This document shows, one piece after another, positions 10,491-22,559 of a DNA stretch of 64,000 bases. A program made the position numbers and the translations under genes. Source of the DNA: Omphiscola glabra (lineage: Eukaryota; Mollusca; Gastropoda; Lymnaeidae). How positions within the stretch are numbered: the stretch's first letter is position 1; every line of letters starts with the position of its first letter. The stretch covers positions 23,111,549 to 23,175,548 of the forward strand of contig OZ024804.1 in assembly GCA_964017045.1 (NCBI GenBank), given 5' to 3'. The notes below the pieces were generated by a model, which had not been told where the DNA came from, ran no database searches, and saw only the letters and a program-made list of their open reading frames with translations.

Positions 10491-12287
10491 ATTTGACCCA
10501 TATCCGCTCCCCTTGAAAATATCCAAATATTTTTATGCGCTCACAATTTTATTTTAACAAATTATTAATAGATTAAAATTAAGAAAAAAACAACAACAAA
10601 TATTGGGTATAAATTTAATTTCTTTCTAATAACTGTAAATGTAAGTTTAGCCAGTTTAAGTTTAAGATAATTTTATTCTTACAGCATTAACATTAAACTA
10701 ATAAGTTCTTTACACGTGAATATCGTGAACAAACCGCTCTTTTTCATTGTTATAAATTTAATTTGAGGGGGGGGGGGGGGTGAGTGCGAGAGGGGGTTGG
10801 AAAGAGCTTGAGGGACTTGATAGTTTTGTTTTATTATTTGTTAAGAACAAAATTATTTTAACGTTTTTGTTTTTTACTAAGAGAAATCACGTGTTTTCAA
10901 TTTAGAACATGTGAACAAATTCATCTAATAAAAAAAAAAGCCAGCCATAATATTTAATAATAATATAGGGCGTCACGCATCTTAATTTTTTTTTTTTTAA
11001 ACGTGAGTGTGTGTGAGCGATAGGAGCGGGGGGAAGGTCATGTATTAGTGTAGATATATTCGTCATAGCTTAGTATTTAGTAACGAGGAAAAATGGGGGT
11101 GGGGGGGGGGGGGAAGGGCCTGAGCACCGTAAAAATTTGACATAAAAATGGCTTGTCCGTAAAAACTTTAAGGAGTCTGTAAAAAAAATATTTTAATAAA
11201 TCTTACAAAAAAAAAAAAACAACCAAACAAACAAAACAAAAAATCAATATATTTGTCCGTAATAAATTTTCAAGCTTTAAAATTTGTTAGTACCAGTAAG
11301 TTACATTTTCATATATTGAGTTGGCAGCTCTGGGGTGGGTGTGATTACAAGTACATCAATTTGTCCCAGTTAAAACACCATAGATGTACAAAAAAATATT
11401 TAAATAAAGAAGATAACTTCATTTATTCAGACATTTTTGGGAAATATGAAATGTATACTTCATATTTTAAATATGTCTATATTTTAGATATCAATTTAAA
11501 AAAAAATAATAAAGAGGTAGGCTTGACCTGGCAACATTTATAAAAATTGCAAGACCACTTCTATAGGGTATGCAAAACTTCCCCGCCCCGCCCCCCCCCC
11601 CCAATAAAAAAAAAATAAAAAAATAATAAAAATAATAATAAAGAAAAAAATGGAAATTTATTATTTTATTCACAATAGCGACTCAACTATGTGCAATTGA
11701 AATGTCAAACTTCAGATAAAAATAAAAGGCTGAATAACAGACTAAAATGTAGGCAACGAATCTTAAAATTACCGAACACAAAACAAGTTGAAAAAATATT
11801 AAAAATCAGGACTGAATTAACGTTAATTGTCACTAGTTAGCATTAAGACTTTTAGAATTGAACTTTTTGGATACAACTCTGACATGATTGTTTAGTGTGA
11901 AGAAGATATCAATAAATTTCAAAGGAATTTAAAGAAAGTTTTAGTGTACAATTTTTTTTTCGCTTGGAGTCCGATACTGCGGTGCCAAAGGAAAATTAAA
12001 TTATAATTAATGAAATATGTACTACAAATTCACACTACAGCTACCGACATCTACTGCTAAGCATAATTAAAGAAACCATAAAAACAAAGTTTCTGAAAAA
12101 ATAGACTGAATTCAGGTATCCGCGGAAATGCACAATTTGATTTTGAATTAATAAAATAAACTCGGGGGAGGAGTTAATCCCTGCCCACTTTCAATTGGCT
12201 ACACAAAAAAAAAAAAAACAACTCTTAGCCAAGACCAAAAGCATATCCCAAGCCTACAAACATATAGTAAGGGCACCCCTGGGGAAC
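10491..12287. other. Intergenic AT-rich stretch
   Basis: No gene is visible. It contains long G runs near 10768 and 11100, a C run near 11590 and several poly-A/T tracts. Confidence 0.6.
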
Positions 12288-12295
12288 CGCTAAGG

Positions 12296-12493
12296 CAGTG
12301 GCTCTCAACCTTCCTAATGCTGCGATCATTTAATACAGCTCCTCATGTCGTGGCGACCCCCCAAACACAAAATTATTTTCATTGCTACTTCATAACTGTA
12401 GAGTATGTGTGTTTTCCTATGGTCTTAGGCGACCCCTGGGAAAGGGTCGTTCGACCCCCAAAGGGGTCGCGACCCACAGGTTGAGAGCCACTG
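12296..12493 (-). mobile_element. hAT MITE, CAGTGGYTCTCAACC family, copy 1
   Basis: A 198-bp element has perfect terminal inverted repeats (CAGTGGCTCTCAACCT) and a perfect 8-bp target duplication CGCTAAGG on both sides. The interior has the GGGTCGCGACCC and AAAGGGGTCG blocks also present in the copies at 46856 and 60874, which lie in the opposite orientation. Confidence 0.85.
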
Positions 12494-12501
12494 CGCTAAG
12501 G

Positions 12502-13027
12502 GGCTACGCAAAAGTATATTGATAGTTGTGGGAAACGGCATTTTTTGGTTACCCCTTCCTTTAAGAATAGCTGTATTTCAATATAACTATAATCATAGGG
12601 GTATGGGATAAAAAAAAAGGTGGGAGTGCCACGAATTGAATCAACTATTTTAAGTTAAGCGAGCGGGGGCAGAGTTACTGCTGGCCCTGGTGGTCATTAA
12701 GCCCAAATTTGGCGCTGATAGACGCAATGCCCGAGGGCGTAACTGGTGGGTGCTTTGGGGAGGGCATAAGGAACAACAGCTCTACGGCCCACTGATGTCA
12801 TTTTCTAGTGTGATAAATTGTTTGATGGAAATACCTTCAAAATGTAACATCAAACTTTGGAGGTTGTTGTCACGAGAGATTAAGCAAAAAACTGTCTCAT
12901 CAAACACTTGAGTTGTCCGCGTGAAGACATGGCTACAAACTATGACATCAAACATTTGGATTGTTAGCATGAAGACATGTCTACAATTTGTGGCATAGTT
13001 ATTTGTGACAGTTGTTTGTAGGGCTTA
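12502..13027. other. Unassigned intergenic sequence
   Basis: No coding or element signal is recognised. The region has degenerate copies of a motif with ACATGGCTACAAACTGTG, which recurs at 13520-13650. Confidence 0.4.
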
Positions 13028-13508
13028 CCTAAAAACCCTATTCAGAGACTCCAGAAGGTACAAAATACTGCAGCACGCATTTTATCGCGCAGTGTAAAGA
13101 AATCTGACCACATCAACCGCGTTCTTAGTTATCTCCACTGGCTTCCTGTGAGTGAGCGTACTGACCACAAAATTCTGTCCCTGGCGTATATCTGTATAGA
13201 AAACTCTGCACCTATATATCTTCAGAAACTGATTTCTAAAAATGTATTCAACACAGTCCTTACTGAGAGTTCTATGTGTCGATGGACACAGAAAGAAGTC
13301 ATACGGGGTGCGCTCATTTGAAGCTATTGTGCCAAAATTGTGGAACAGTTTGCCTAAATCTTTGAGGGACATTGAAAATTAAAAAAGTCATTTAAGAACC
13401 ATTTAAGGACTTTTTTTCTTTAAATAGATTTTAGGACACCACAGCGCTGTAAGCATGCTAAGGTAGAATAGACACAGGGGCAATAAAAGTTCTCACTTAT
13501 CATCATCA
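13028..13508 (+). pseudogene. LINE (CR1/L2-type) reverse transcriptase 3' end, degenerate
   Basis: The plus strand reads LQKVQNTAARILSRSVKKSD, then HINRVLSYLHWLPVSERTDH, the C-terminal thumb region typical of CR1/L2-like LINEs. The later part matches the usual KLWNSLP-type segment but has stops and frame breaks. It ends in a short ATCATC-type tail near 13500. Confidence 0.75.
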
Positions 13509-14200
13509 GACATTGGAACATGAACACATGGCTACAAACTGTGGCTTTAAATTTGAATTGTTAGTGTGAACACATGGATACAAACTGTGGCTTCAAATTT
13601 GAGTTGTTAGTGTGACCACATGGCTACAAACCGTGACATAAACGTAAGGCTTCAAATGTGATTTGTTGTAAGACAAAAGTTTGCTACACCGACAGGGGGC
13701 CCAATGTGCCATAATGACTAAAAGTAAGACCAAAAAGTCTCATTTATGTGACAACGCACCCACTGTGCCATATAACGCACGGTAAGACTACACGTATCCC
13801 AGCCATGTCTTATGATAAGACGGAGATGTTCCCCAACACTTGGCTTGGATAGCGTGATACAATTATAATTGAATGATAAAAGACCCACGTCCCTTTATCC
13901 CTGAAAGCAACCCCTGATCATTTCCAGTTGAGTGCGGAAGATAATTCAATTTTATTTCACAAGAGCCATTTCTCGTCCAACATAATAAAAAAAAGAGCCC
14001 AGTTTGACTGAAGACACAGAGAATCCAATCCACAAGTGGGCAAAATCTTGTTAAAAATTATTGATTATGGCAATGATATATTCTAGAAGGTGTTTCGAAA
14101 GAAAATAAAGGAGAAAAATTCTGTTGACACCGAATGAAGGATTAGTGGCCTCTAAATCATCTGCTGTTACAGAGTAAGACCGGTCTATGTGAAGGCTGGC
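13509..14200. other. Unassigned intergenic sequence
   Basis: Three to four diverged copies of ACACATGG-TACAAACTGTG lie at 13520-13650. No gene is recognised. Confidence 0.4.
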
Positions 14201-14212
14201 CAACCAAGTATG

Positions 14213-14514
14213 TCATGCAGATGGTCTATGACAGAACAACGAAGTATCGCATGAAGATGGTCTATGACAGAACAACGAAGTATCGCAGGAAGATGGTCTA
14301 TGACAGAACAACGACGTATCGCTGACAAATGGTCTATGACAGAACAACGAAGCATCACAGGCAAATGGTCTATGGCAGAACAACGAAGTATCGCAGGCAA
14401 ATGGTCTATGACAGAACAACGAAGTATCACAGGCAAATGGTCTATGACAGAACAACGAAGTATCACAGGAAGATGGTCTGTGACAGAACAACCTTCAATG
14501 ACAGGAAGGTAGTC
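14213..14514. repeat. Minisatellite, 36-bp unit
   Basis: About eight copies of a unit with ATGGTCTATGACAGAACAAC. The unit is a multiple of three, so several frames stay open on both strands; these frames are not genes. Confidence 0.9.
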
Positions 14515-14599
14515 TAAGACAGAACCACGAAGTGTAGCAAAGAGATGTCTGTGATAGGACAGTCAAGTGTAAGAAGATTTCTGTGAGAGGACAGCCATA

Positions 14600-14975
14600 T
14601 ATAATGTTAGAGTGGAGTCTATGACAGGACAGCCATGTTTGGTAGAGTGGAGTCTATGACAGGAGATCCATGTTTGGTAGAGTGGAGTCTATGACACGAG
14701 AGCGATGTTTGGTAGAGTGGAGTATTTGACAGGACGACCACGTGTGGTAGAGAGGAGTCTATGACAGGACGATTACGTGTGGTAGAGAGGAGTATATGAC
14801 CGGACGTCTCGTGTGGTAGAGAGGAGTCTATGACAGGACGTCTCGTGTGGTAGAGAGGAGTCTATGACCGGACGTCTCGTGTGGTAGAGAGGAGTCTATG
14901 ACAGGACGACCACGTGTGGTAGAGAGGAGTCTATGACCGGACGTCTCGTGTGGGAGAGAGGAGACTATGACAGGA
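14600..14975. repeat. Minisatellite, 34-35-bp unit
   Basis: About ten copies of a unit with GGTAGAGAGGAGTCTATGAC, apparently related to the preceding array through the shared TCTATGACAG core. Confidence 0.88.
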
Positions 14976-15701
14976 TTGGACATCATTATACAAAATAAGT
15001 CACCACTGAGCCACCACAGACAAATAAATTTAGTTAGGTCTGAGTTTTGCATGAACAATGGGACATATTAGGAATAGGAAATTACATGGTCCCGACTTCC
15101 ACTCATTACCGATGTAGCTCTATACCATCAAAGGTTGGCAACATTTCAAACGAGTACTTATACAAAAAAATGCACACATTTTGATAAAGCTGGTAATGAC
15201 ATATTAATAAAACTGGATCTAACTGAATCTACGTGCTACCTCACAGGCAAATTAACTGGACCTATTACAAGACTTGGGGCAGTAAAATCCATTGTTTTAA
15301 AGGAGCAGGTTTATTCAGTTATTTCAACTATTATGCAAAACTGTTTAGTCCCTTACTCTTGACAATCTTAACATCAAAGAGATAAAGTATGTCTAATATC
15401 TATACAAGCCAGGAACGGTTACCTTCCTATTATAACCCGTGACTCAACTAAAAACACACAGGCTATCTCCCCCTTCCTCTTTATTTGAATATTAGATTAT
15501 TTCAATTACACCACGACCAAACTTTCCTTAGAAATGAAGGTCATGGTCAGCTTAGACTCCACATAAAATAGATCACTCAAAAGTCTTAAAATAAATTTTG
15601 ATGAAAAATAAATAAATACACACCCTCAAGAAAATTGAGCTTTGTCTAATTTTGTAATGCAAGTCTTCACATTAATTTGAACACTGAGTGAAGCCATCTA
15701 A

Positions 15702-16290
15702 CGGTGCTGGTACGATCTCTTACATGACAACTGTGTCAGCACTCAGGTTTCATACGATCTCTTACATGAAAACTATGCCAGCACTCAGGTTTCATACGAT
15801 CTATTGCATGCCTACTATGTCAGCACTCAGGTTTCATACGATCTATTGCATGCCTACTATGCCAGCACTCAGGTTTCATACGATCTATTGCATGCCTACT
15901 ATGTCAGCACTCAGGTTTCATACGATCTATTGCATGCCTACTATGCCAGCACTCAGGTTTCATACGATCTATTGCATGCCTACTATGCCAGCACTCAGGT
16001 TTCATACGATCTATTGCATGCCTACTATTCCAGCACTCAGGTTTCATACGATCTATTGCATGCCTACTATGCCAGCACTCAGGTTTCATACGATCTATTG
16101 CCTGCCTACTATGCCAGCACCCATCATTCATACGATCTCTTGCATGACAACTATGCCAGCACCCATCATTCATACGATCTCTTGCATGACAACTGTGCCA
16201 GCACCCATCATTCATACGATCTCTTGCATGACAACTGTGTCAGCACCCATCATTCATACGATCTCTTGCATGCCCACTGTGTCAGAACCC
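15702..16290. repeat. Minisatellite, 42-bp unit
   Basis: About 14 copies of a unit with CATACGATCTATTGCATGCC. Two sub-blocks differ (ACTCAGGTTT early, ACCCATCATT late). Open frames of 254 and 169 codons across it arise from the unit length and have no domain. Confidence 0.92.
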
Positions 16291-17005
16291 AGCGTTCAAT
16301 CCCTTTGCATTGAATCTCTGACAAACAATAACTTACCCAGTGCTTATGATAGATACAAAAACATCAGTACGTCAGAGAGAAATACATTTGCAGGGAAAAT
16401 TAGACACGGGGATGAGTATACAAGTTGGAGATTTTGGAGAAAAAAAAACTAACCAACAAACGAACATTGAGTAATAGAGAAAAGGTGCTGGAGTAAAAAA
16501 TGAGTAGAAAGAGATACACAGAGAGAGAAAAGTGGAGTTGATATGAGATAGAGATAGTGATATATATATATGTAGAGATCTTGATATTATTCATCACGTT
16601 TTAAAATCTCATAATTTTTTGCTTCTTGTTCGTCCTGCTTCCTCTTCACAACTGCCCCCAGCACCCTCAATTCCACATGCTTTATATCAATAGTACTGAA
16701 TGAAAAGAGAGTTTCAAGCAGCAAGCTTCAGGATTAAAAATTTTTTTTTTTTTAAATTCAATGATTTTTTCATATCGTTTATCTGGGGCTGCACACCCCG
16801 CAGAACTGGGTCATGGGCAGTCCTTTCTCTTGGCCATGTTTGCGCCTGTGAGTCTTTTCCCTAACCTCGTTGTTCAGGAAGGTATTGCTATCTTCATTAT
16901 ACTGCGACGGTTGTTTTCTAAGTCTTTGTAATAAAATAAACTACAGTATCTTCTCTGTCGACACGTTTTCATCTCTATTCCAGGATCCGGCAACAAACGG
17001 TTGAC

Positions 17006-17557
17006 GAAGGCAATGCACTCTCACTACGACATAGGGCAATGCACTCTCACTACGACATAGGGCAGTGCACTCTCACTACGACATAAGGCAATGCACTCTC
17101 ACTACTACATAAGGCAATGCACTCTCACTACGACATAGGGCAATGCACTCTCACTACGACATAGGGCAATGCAATCTCACTACGACATATAGAGCAATGC
17201 ACTCTCACTACGACATAAGGCAATGCACTCTCACTACGACATAGGGTAATGCACTCTCACTACGACATAAGGCAACGCACTCTCACTACGACATAGGGTA
17301 ATGCACTCTCACTACGACATAAGGCAATGCACTCTCTCTACGACATAGGGCAACCCACTCTCACTACGACACAGGGTAATGCACTCTCACTACGACATAA
17401 GGCAACGCACTCTCACTACGACATAGGGTAATGCATTCTCACTACGACATAAGGCAATGCACTCTCTCTACGACATAGGGCAACCCACTCTCACTACGAC
17501 ATAGGGCAATGCAATCTCACTACGACATAGGGCAATGCACTCTCACTACGACATGGG
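17006..17557. repeat. Minisatellite, 26-bp unit
   Basis: About 21 copies of GCAATGCACTCTCACTACGA plus six bases. It starts just after a sequence resembling a Penelope-type end (CTGTCGACACG near 16957, TTGACGAAGGC near 17001). Confidence 0.92.
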
Positions 17558-18339
17558 GAAGGAGATTTCGTTGCAAATGATAGATACTTAGAACTCAACA
17601 CTTTTTTTTTTTTAAACACTTGGATCCACCGGGTATTTTCTCAGAATACCGTAGCCTGGTGTAAAAAGGTTCAGCCCTAGTGTTCATTATTTCTCATAAA
17701 TTGATTGTTTTTGTTTTTTTGGGGGGGGGGGGGTGGATATTGGGGGCACACTACGTTAAGACAGTTTTAATAAGGGCGAATAGTAATAATAATAATAAGT
17801 TGTTGTCTCATGTCTAGATCACATTCATTGGTCAGAAATCTGGCGGATGGACAAACAAACGGAAAACTTTAGTGGCCTCTGAACTTATGAAGCACCAAAC
17901 AATTACCGTCTACCCCTCAAACTCGTTCTGTGGTCACACGTTTGTGGGTGTGGCAAACTCGTTCTGTGGTCACACGTGTGTGGGTGTGGAATGAGGAGTG
18001 GCGGGTCGGGGAGGCGGTCGGATTGCGGGGGGGGGGGGGGGGGGGCGCATATTACTGGGCATATTAATTCAAATCTACGCTACCAAAACGTATTTAACAT
18101 TTTGAGTCTCCACAGAGCTCCTATTCGTAGTAGTTTGGCTTAGTTTGACTAACAGATTGGTGTTTAGGTTCAACCCGCACGTTTCACAGCTGAGTTGTCT
18201 CGCCTGGTCCTTCTTATAGTATTAACTTTCGGGAGGTGAAGGAAGGAATTAATATCGTCCTGAGGTATAATAGTCTCTTCCATTGTTATTGAAAGAATGT
18301 AGGCAGTTATTAATTGGACAGTAGACAATATCGTTTCGG
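17558..18339. other. Unassigned sequence with G runs
   Basis: Contains a G run near 17721, a short duplicate of AAACTCGTTCTGTGGTCACA near 17918 and 17951, and a run of about 20 G near 18027. No gene is recognised. Confidence 0.5.
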
Positions 18340-18555
18340 AAAGTAGACATGCATAATTTGCTATGCAGGCATGCATTATTTGTAATGTAAGCATGTATAA
18401 TTTTGGAAGGTAGACGTTTATATAAGAAAGGCTAGACATGTATAATGATAAAGTTAGACATGTATAGTTATGAAGTTAGACATGCATAATAATGAGGTTA
18501 GGCATGTATAGCAATGACGTTAGACATGTATAATGATGAAGGTATATATTCATAA
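18340..18555. repeat. Degenerate minisatellite, about 20-bp unit
   Basis: Irregular copies of GTTAGACATGTATAATGATG. Confidence 0.7.
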
Positions 18556-18692
18556 AAAGGGGTGAGAAGAAAAAAAAGGGGGGGGGGCAAATAGTTTATT
18601 AAGTTAACTTTGTGTAGAGTTAGTTTTTTTTCTTCTCAAGACTAGTAAGTAATAAGTAATTTAATAAAAGGGTATCACGGTGCGACAGTATC

Positions 18693-18818
18693 TCTAGCTA
18701 CACCACTGAATCTAGCTACACCACTGAGTCTAGCTACACCACTGACTCTAGCTAGCACACCGAGTCTAGCTACACCACTGTGTCTAGCTACACCACTGAG
18801 TTTAGATACACCACTGGG
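18693..18818. repeat. Minisatellite, 18-bp unit
   Basis: About seven copies of TCTAGCTACACCACTGAG. The unit equals the terminal sequence (CTAGCTACACCACTG) of the CAGTGGCGTAGC MITE family found elsewhere in the window. Confidence 0.88.
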
Positions 18819-19031
18819 AAGTAGCTATTGTATTATGGTATATTAATTTAATTGTTCCATTATAATTTATTTCAATGTTTTTAGTTTTTAAAATATCTTT
18901 TTTTTTTTTACCATACTTAGAAAATAGTCCGTAACAAGATAGGCGTTGTCCCACCAGCAGCCACGCAAATGTTCACTGCTTCACAAGAGAAGCATCTGTT
19001 TGTGGTACTCTTAAAGCTTTTAACAATGTAA

Positions 19032-19437
19032 TGAACTTATTTTATTATTATTATAGAGGTCTTATATAGCGCTGTACCCCAGCCTAGAGCTGGGCTCACC
19101 GCGCTGCACATATAATAATAACAAAAGAGACATAATCGGGATATTAACATAAAATACATTTATGTAATAAAGAAAAGCTGTACAACAATAAAACAAAAAT
19201 AAATGTATTTTCACCCCACCCACCCCAGGACTTTTACATGTCAAACCATGGACGGCAGCCAGCAGCATTGTTTATCAGTCAGAGGGGGAGGGGGATCAGT
19301 CGGGGTAGTAGAGTTTAAAGAGATGTGTTTTGAGTGCAGTTTTGAAGGCCTGGGTGGTTGGTATGTTGCGGATGTGTAAATGCACATAAAATGAAGAGGT
19401 GAATCAATGTTAGTGATAGGTTCTGATTGAGGCATGT
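19032..19437 (-). pseudogene. LINE (CR1/L2-type) 3' end with 3' UTR and (ATT)n tail
   Basis: On the minus strand the reading IRNIPTTQAFKTALKTHLFK, then LYYPD and a stop, is the usual C-terminus of these LINE proteins. It is followed by a conserved 3' UTR motif (GCTGGGGTACAGCGCTATAT) and ends in an AATAATAATAA tail at 19039-19055. Confidence 0.75.
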
Positions 19438-19802
19438 CATAATGGATATCATGAGATAATTGTTGTCATAAATGGCGTTGGACTGCATCCGATTCTAAAA
19501 CTGTTACGATAGCATTTTTTTTACATGGTCGTCCAACTTCTTGTGTTTTAACTTTAAAAAACACAAACAACAAGATACATATATAATAAAATTATAAAAT
19601 AACAACAAACAATATACCAGGTTGCTGTTTGTCAACCTCTTTAACCTTTTTTAAAATCATTATTATGCCAATAACATTCAAATTTCTTTTGTTGGCCTTT
19701 ATGCGTGTTGATAAGAAAATTGCCGAGAAAACGTCTTTCTGCAGACGTCGAAGAGCTATTATTCCTATGAATGCATGTGTCAACAAGCTATTTCTCCCAG
19801 CT

Positions 19803-20494
19803 ATTATCAACATCTTCAAGTCTACACCAGGTTCACTCACAAGCTTCTGGTATCAACATCTTCAAGTCTACACCAGGCTCACTTACAAGCATCTGGTATC
19901 AACATCTTCAACTCTACACCAGGCTCACTCACAAGCTTCTGGTATCAACATCTTCAAGTCTAAACCAGGCTCACTCACAAGCTTCTGGTATCAACATCTT
20001 CAACTCTACACCAGGCTCACTCACAACCTTCTGGTATCAACATCTTCAAGTCTAAACCAGGCTCACTCACAAGCTTCTGGTATCAACATCTTCAAGTCTA
20101 CGCCAGGCTCACTCACAAGCTTCTGGTATCAACATCTTCAAGTCTACACCAGGCTCACTCACAAGCTTCTGGTATCAACATCTTCAACTCTACACCAGGC
20201 TCACTCACAAGCTTCTGGTATCAACATCTTCAAGTCTAAACCTGGCTCACTCACAAGCTTCTGGTATCAACATCTTCAAGTCTACACCAGGCTCACTGAC
20301 AAGCTTCTGGTATCAACATCTTCAAGTCTACACCAGGCTCACTCACAAGCTTCTGGTATCAACATCTTCAAGTCTACACCAGGTTCACTAACAAGCTTCT
20401 GGTATCAACATCTTCAAGTCTACACCAGGCTCACTCACAAGCTTGTGGTATCAACATCTTCAAGTCTACACCAGGCTCACTCACAAGCTTGTGG
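19803..20494. repeat. Minisatellite, 46-bp unit
   Basis: About 15 copies of a unit with TATCAACATCTTCAAGTCTA and ACCAGGCTCACTCACAAGCT. The unit is not a multiple of three and lacks stops in all three frames, giving a 329-codon open frame that repeats every 46 residues. There is no domain and no sign of a gene. Confidence 0.93.
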
Positions 20495-21660
20495 ACTGGA
20501 GCACAATACGCAGGAGGAGCCTAGGCATGGCACTCAAGTCGAAGCCTTGGTCATCCTAGCGTGCGAAGAACTAACAATATCAAGTTTCTTTGAAAATAAA
20601 TCCAAAAGTATCATATAATTAACTCAAATGTTTCCTATCATTATATCAGAAGTTCTTTTAAATTAGCAGTAAATTAAACATAGACAATAATCCAATAACT
20701 AATAAGTAATGACGGGATGCGGGGCAAGGGCAACATCACATGTAATCCGCCACTGATTCCATCACATAATATTCCCCCCTGTCAGTTGCCACGCCTTTCC
20801 CCAGACCACTACTTTCTTGCAGCCTGTCCTGGAGTTACGGGACTTGACTCGTACAGCAACACCAGCGCCAAAGCCTCGCAAACTAACGGCGTGGGGAAAA
20901 AAAAAGGGGGGGGGGGGATTTACATTGGCTTACTCTCAAACCCGCAACGTTTAGCCAGAATCAGTTTCTTTTGTGTTTTCGAGTCTTTAGTCTCGTCGGT
21001 TTCATTTCATTCCACAAACGTAATGTCTTTTTGTTCTTTTTCTTTGTTGATACTTCTGTCTAATTTTCTATAAAATTAAGCCGCTTCGTGCCTGGGAATT
21101 ATCAGAGAGGGTTATTAGAATAATTTTTTTTTTTCGGTTTCAATGATTATGGAACGCAACGAAGGAATTATTATAGGTAGTGTCCTTACTTTAATTGGCG
21201 AGCGAGCGTCACGCCGTATGGGAAAGAGTTCAAAACCAGACGACCAGAAGCTTATCATTTCAATTTTAGATTGTGGGCGAGCTGAGCTGTCTTATCGTTT
21301 TTAAAAAAAAAAAAAAAGATATCCTTGTTTGGCATTAATTGCCAGACTTATCGGTGCGGTAGAAATTTCGTATGCAAACACGTCTATGTCTTGATAAAGT
21401 CCGTTATGTTTAAAAGAAACACACCCTACCATTACAGCTTTTAAAATAAGTAGCATTTATCAATACATCCCCTTTGTTCTTTAGCTGGATGTAGTTAAAA
21501 CCACCCCCACCCCCGCCCACTTATCCCCCCACCCACAACATCCACACACGCACTCCACCCCACCCGCAACATCCCCCCACACCCACTCCACCCCCACATT
21601 CTCCCGCCCCCTCAACTTAATATTCTTGATTTAATTATTTTTTTCCGGACAGAGATTATC
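20495..21660. other. Unassigned sequence
   Basis: No coding signal. C-rich tracts with CCACCC repetitions lie at 21500-21610. Confidence 0.5.
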
Positions 21661-21949
21661 GTGCTACTATTTAAACCCGGACATTATCCGTACCATACAT
21701 TCGTAATAGCAAGACTCAGACGCAACGATAGCTGGAATTTTTTTTTTCTCTTCCACACGCACACATCGAACAGACCGTGTCCCGGAGATTTGTTAAGAAA
21801 CTTTCGTCAAAACAGAACCAGCTCTTAACATAACCAGACATTCTGAATATATCTCCAACTGCAAGTAACTTTAAGTAGACATTTGAAGACAAGGAGCAAG
21901 GATAGGAGCAAGACGTTTTAGCTACCAACAACGGAACAACACGTACAAG
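21661..21949 (+). promoter_or_regulatory. Candidate TATA promoter and ATG-free first exon
   Basis: TATTTAAA at 21668-21675 is followed about 25-30 bp later by a possible start site. From there to 21949 there is no ATG in about 250 bases, and the segment ends in a strong donor (GTACAAG then GTAAGA). These features fit a 5' untranslated exon on the plus strand. Its coding partner is unknown; luqin at 57.1 kb is the only plus-strand host gene seen downstream. Confidence 0.4.
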
Positions 21950-22026
21950 GTAAGAAATGAATTGTTTAGACCTTTGCTCTGCTAACTTTACATTATCATT
22001 ATATATATGTCTATGAAGTATTTTGA

Positions 22027-22212
22027 TTTAGTGACAGACAGACACGGCTCGAAGTGTTTAGTGATAGACAGACACTGTTCAAAGTGTTTAGTGATAGACA
22101 GACACTGTTTAAAGTGTTTATTGATATACAGACACGACTCGAAGTGTTTAGTGATAGACAGACACTGCTCAAAGTGTTTATTGATAGACAGACACTGCTC
22201 AAAGTGTTTAGG
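22027..22212. repeat. Minisatellite, 30-bp unit
   Basis: About seven copies of GTGATAGACAGACACTGCTC followed by AAAGTGTTTA, lying 80 bp after the candidate first exon's donor. Confidence 0.92.
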
Positions 22213-22218
22213 GATGTT

Positions 22219-22545
22219 CACACAGCGTCGGTCTATGTCGGGACTAAGTATGCTAGTCCGAAGTCACACAACTTCTTTCTCAGCATTCAGTGATTGTCAC
22301 ACAGCATCTATGTCAGGACTAAGTGTGCTAGTCCGAAGTCACACAACTTCTTTCTCAGCATTCAGTGATTGTCACACAGCATCTATGTCAGGACTAAGTG
22401 TGCTAGTCCGAAGTCACACAACTTCTTTCTCAGCATTCAGTGATTGTCACACAGCATCTATGTCAGGACTAAGTGTGCTAGTCCGAAGTCACACAACTTC
22501 TTTCTCAGCATTCAGTGATTGTCACACAGCATCTATGTCAGCTCT
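22219..22545. repeat. Minisatellite, 75-bp unit, nearly identical copies
   Basis: Slightly over four copies of a unit with GTCACACAGCATCTATGTCA and CTTTCTCAGCATTCAGTGAT. The inner copies look identical, which suggests recent amplification. The 186-codon open frame over it is a by-product. Confidence 0.93.
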
Positions 22546-22559
22546 TAGGTCATTCAAAC

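Noticed and set aside
15135..15362. 75-codon plus-strand frame with ordinary composition
   Set aside because: No family recognised, no signal peptide, no splice context; length is within chance for AT-rich DNA of this size.
15688..16452. 254-codon open frame
   Set aside because: It is a 42-bp tandem repeat read in one of several open frames; no domain, splice or start context supports a protein.
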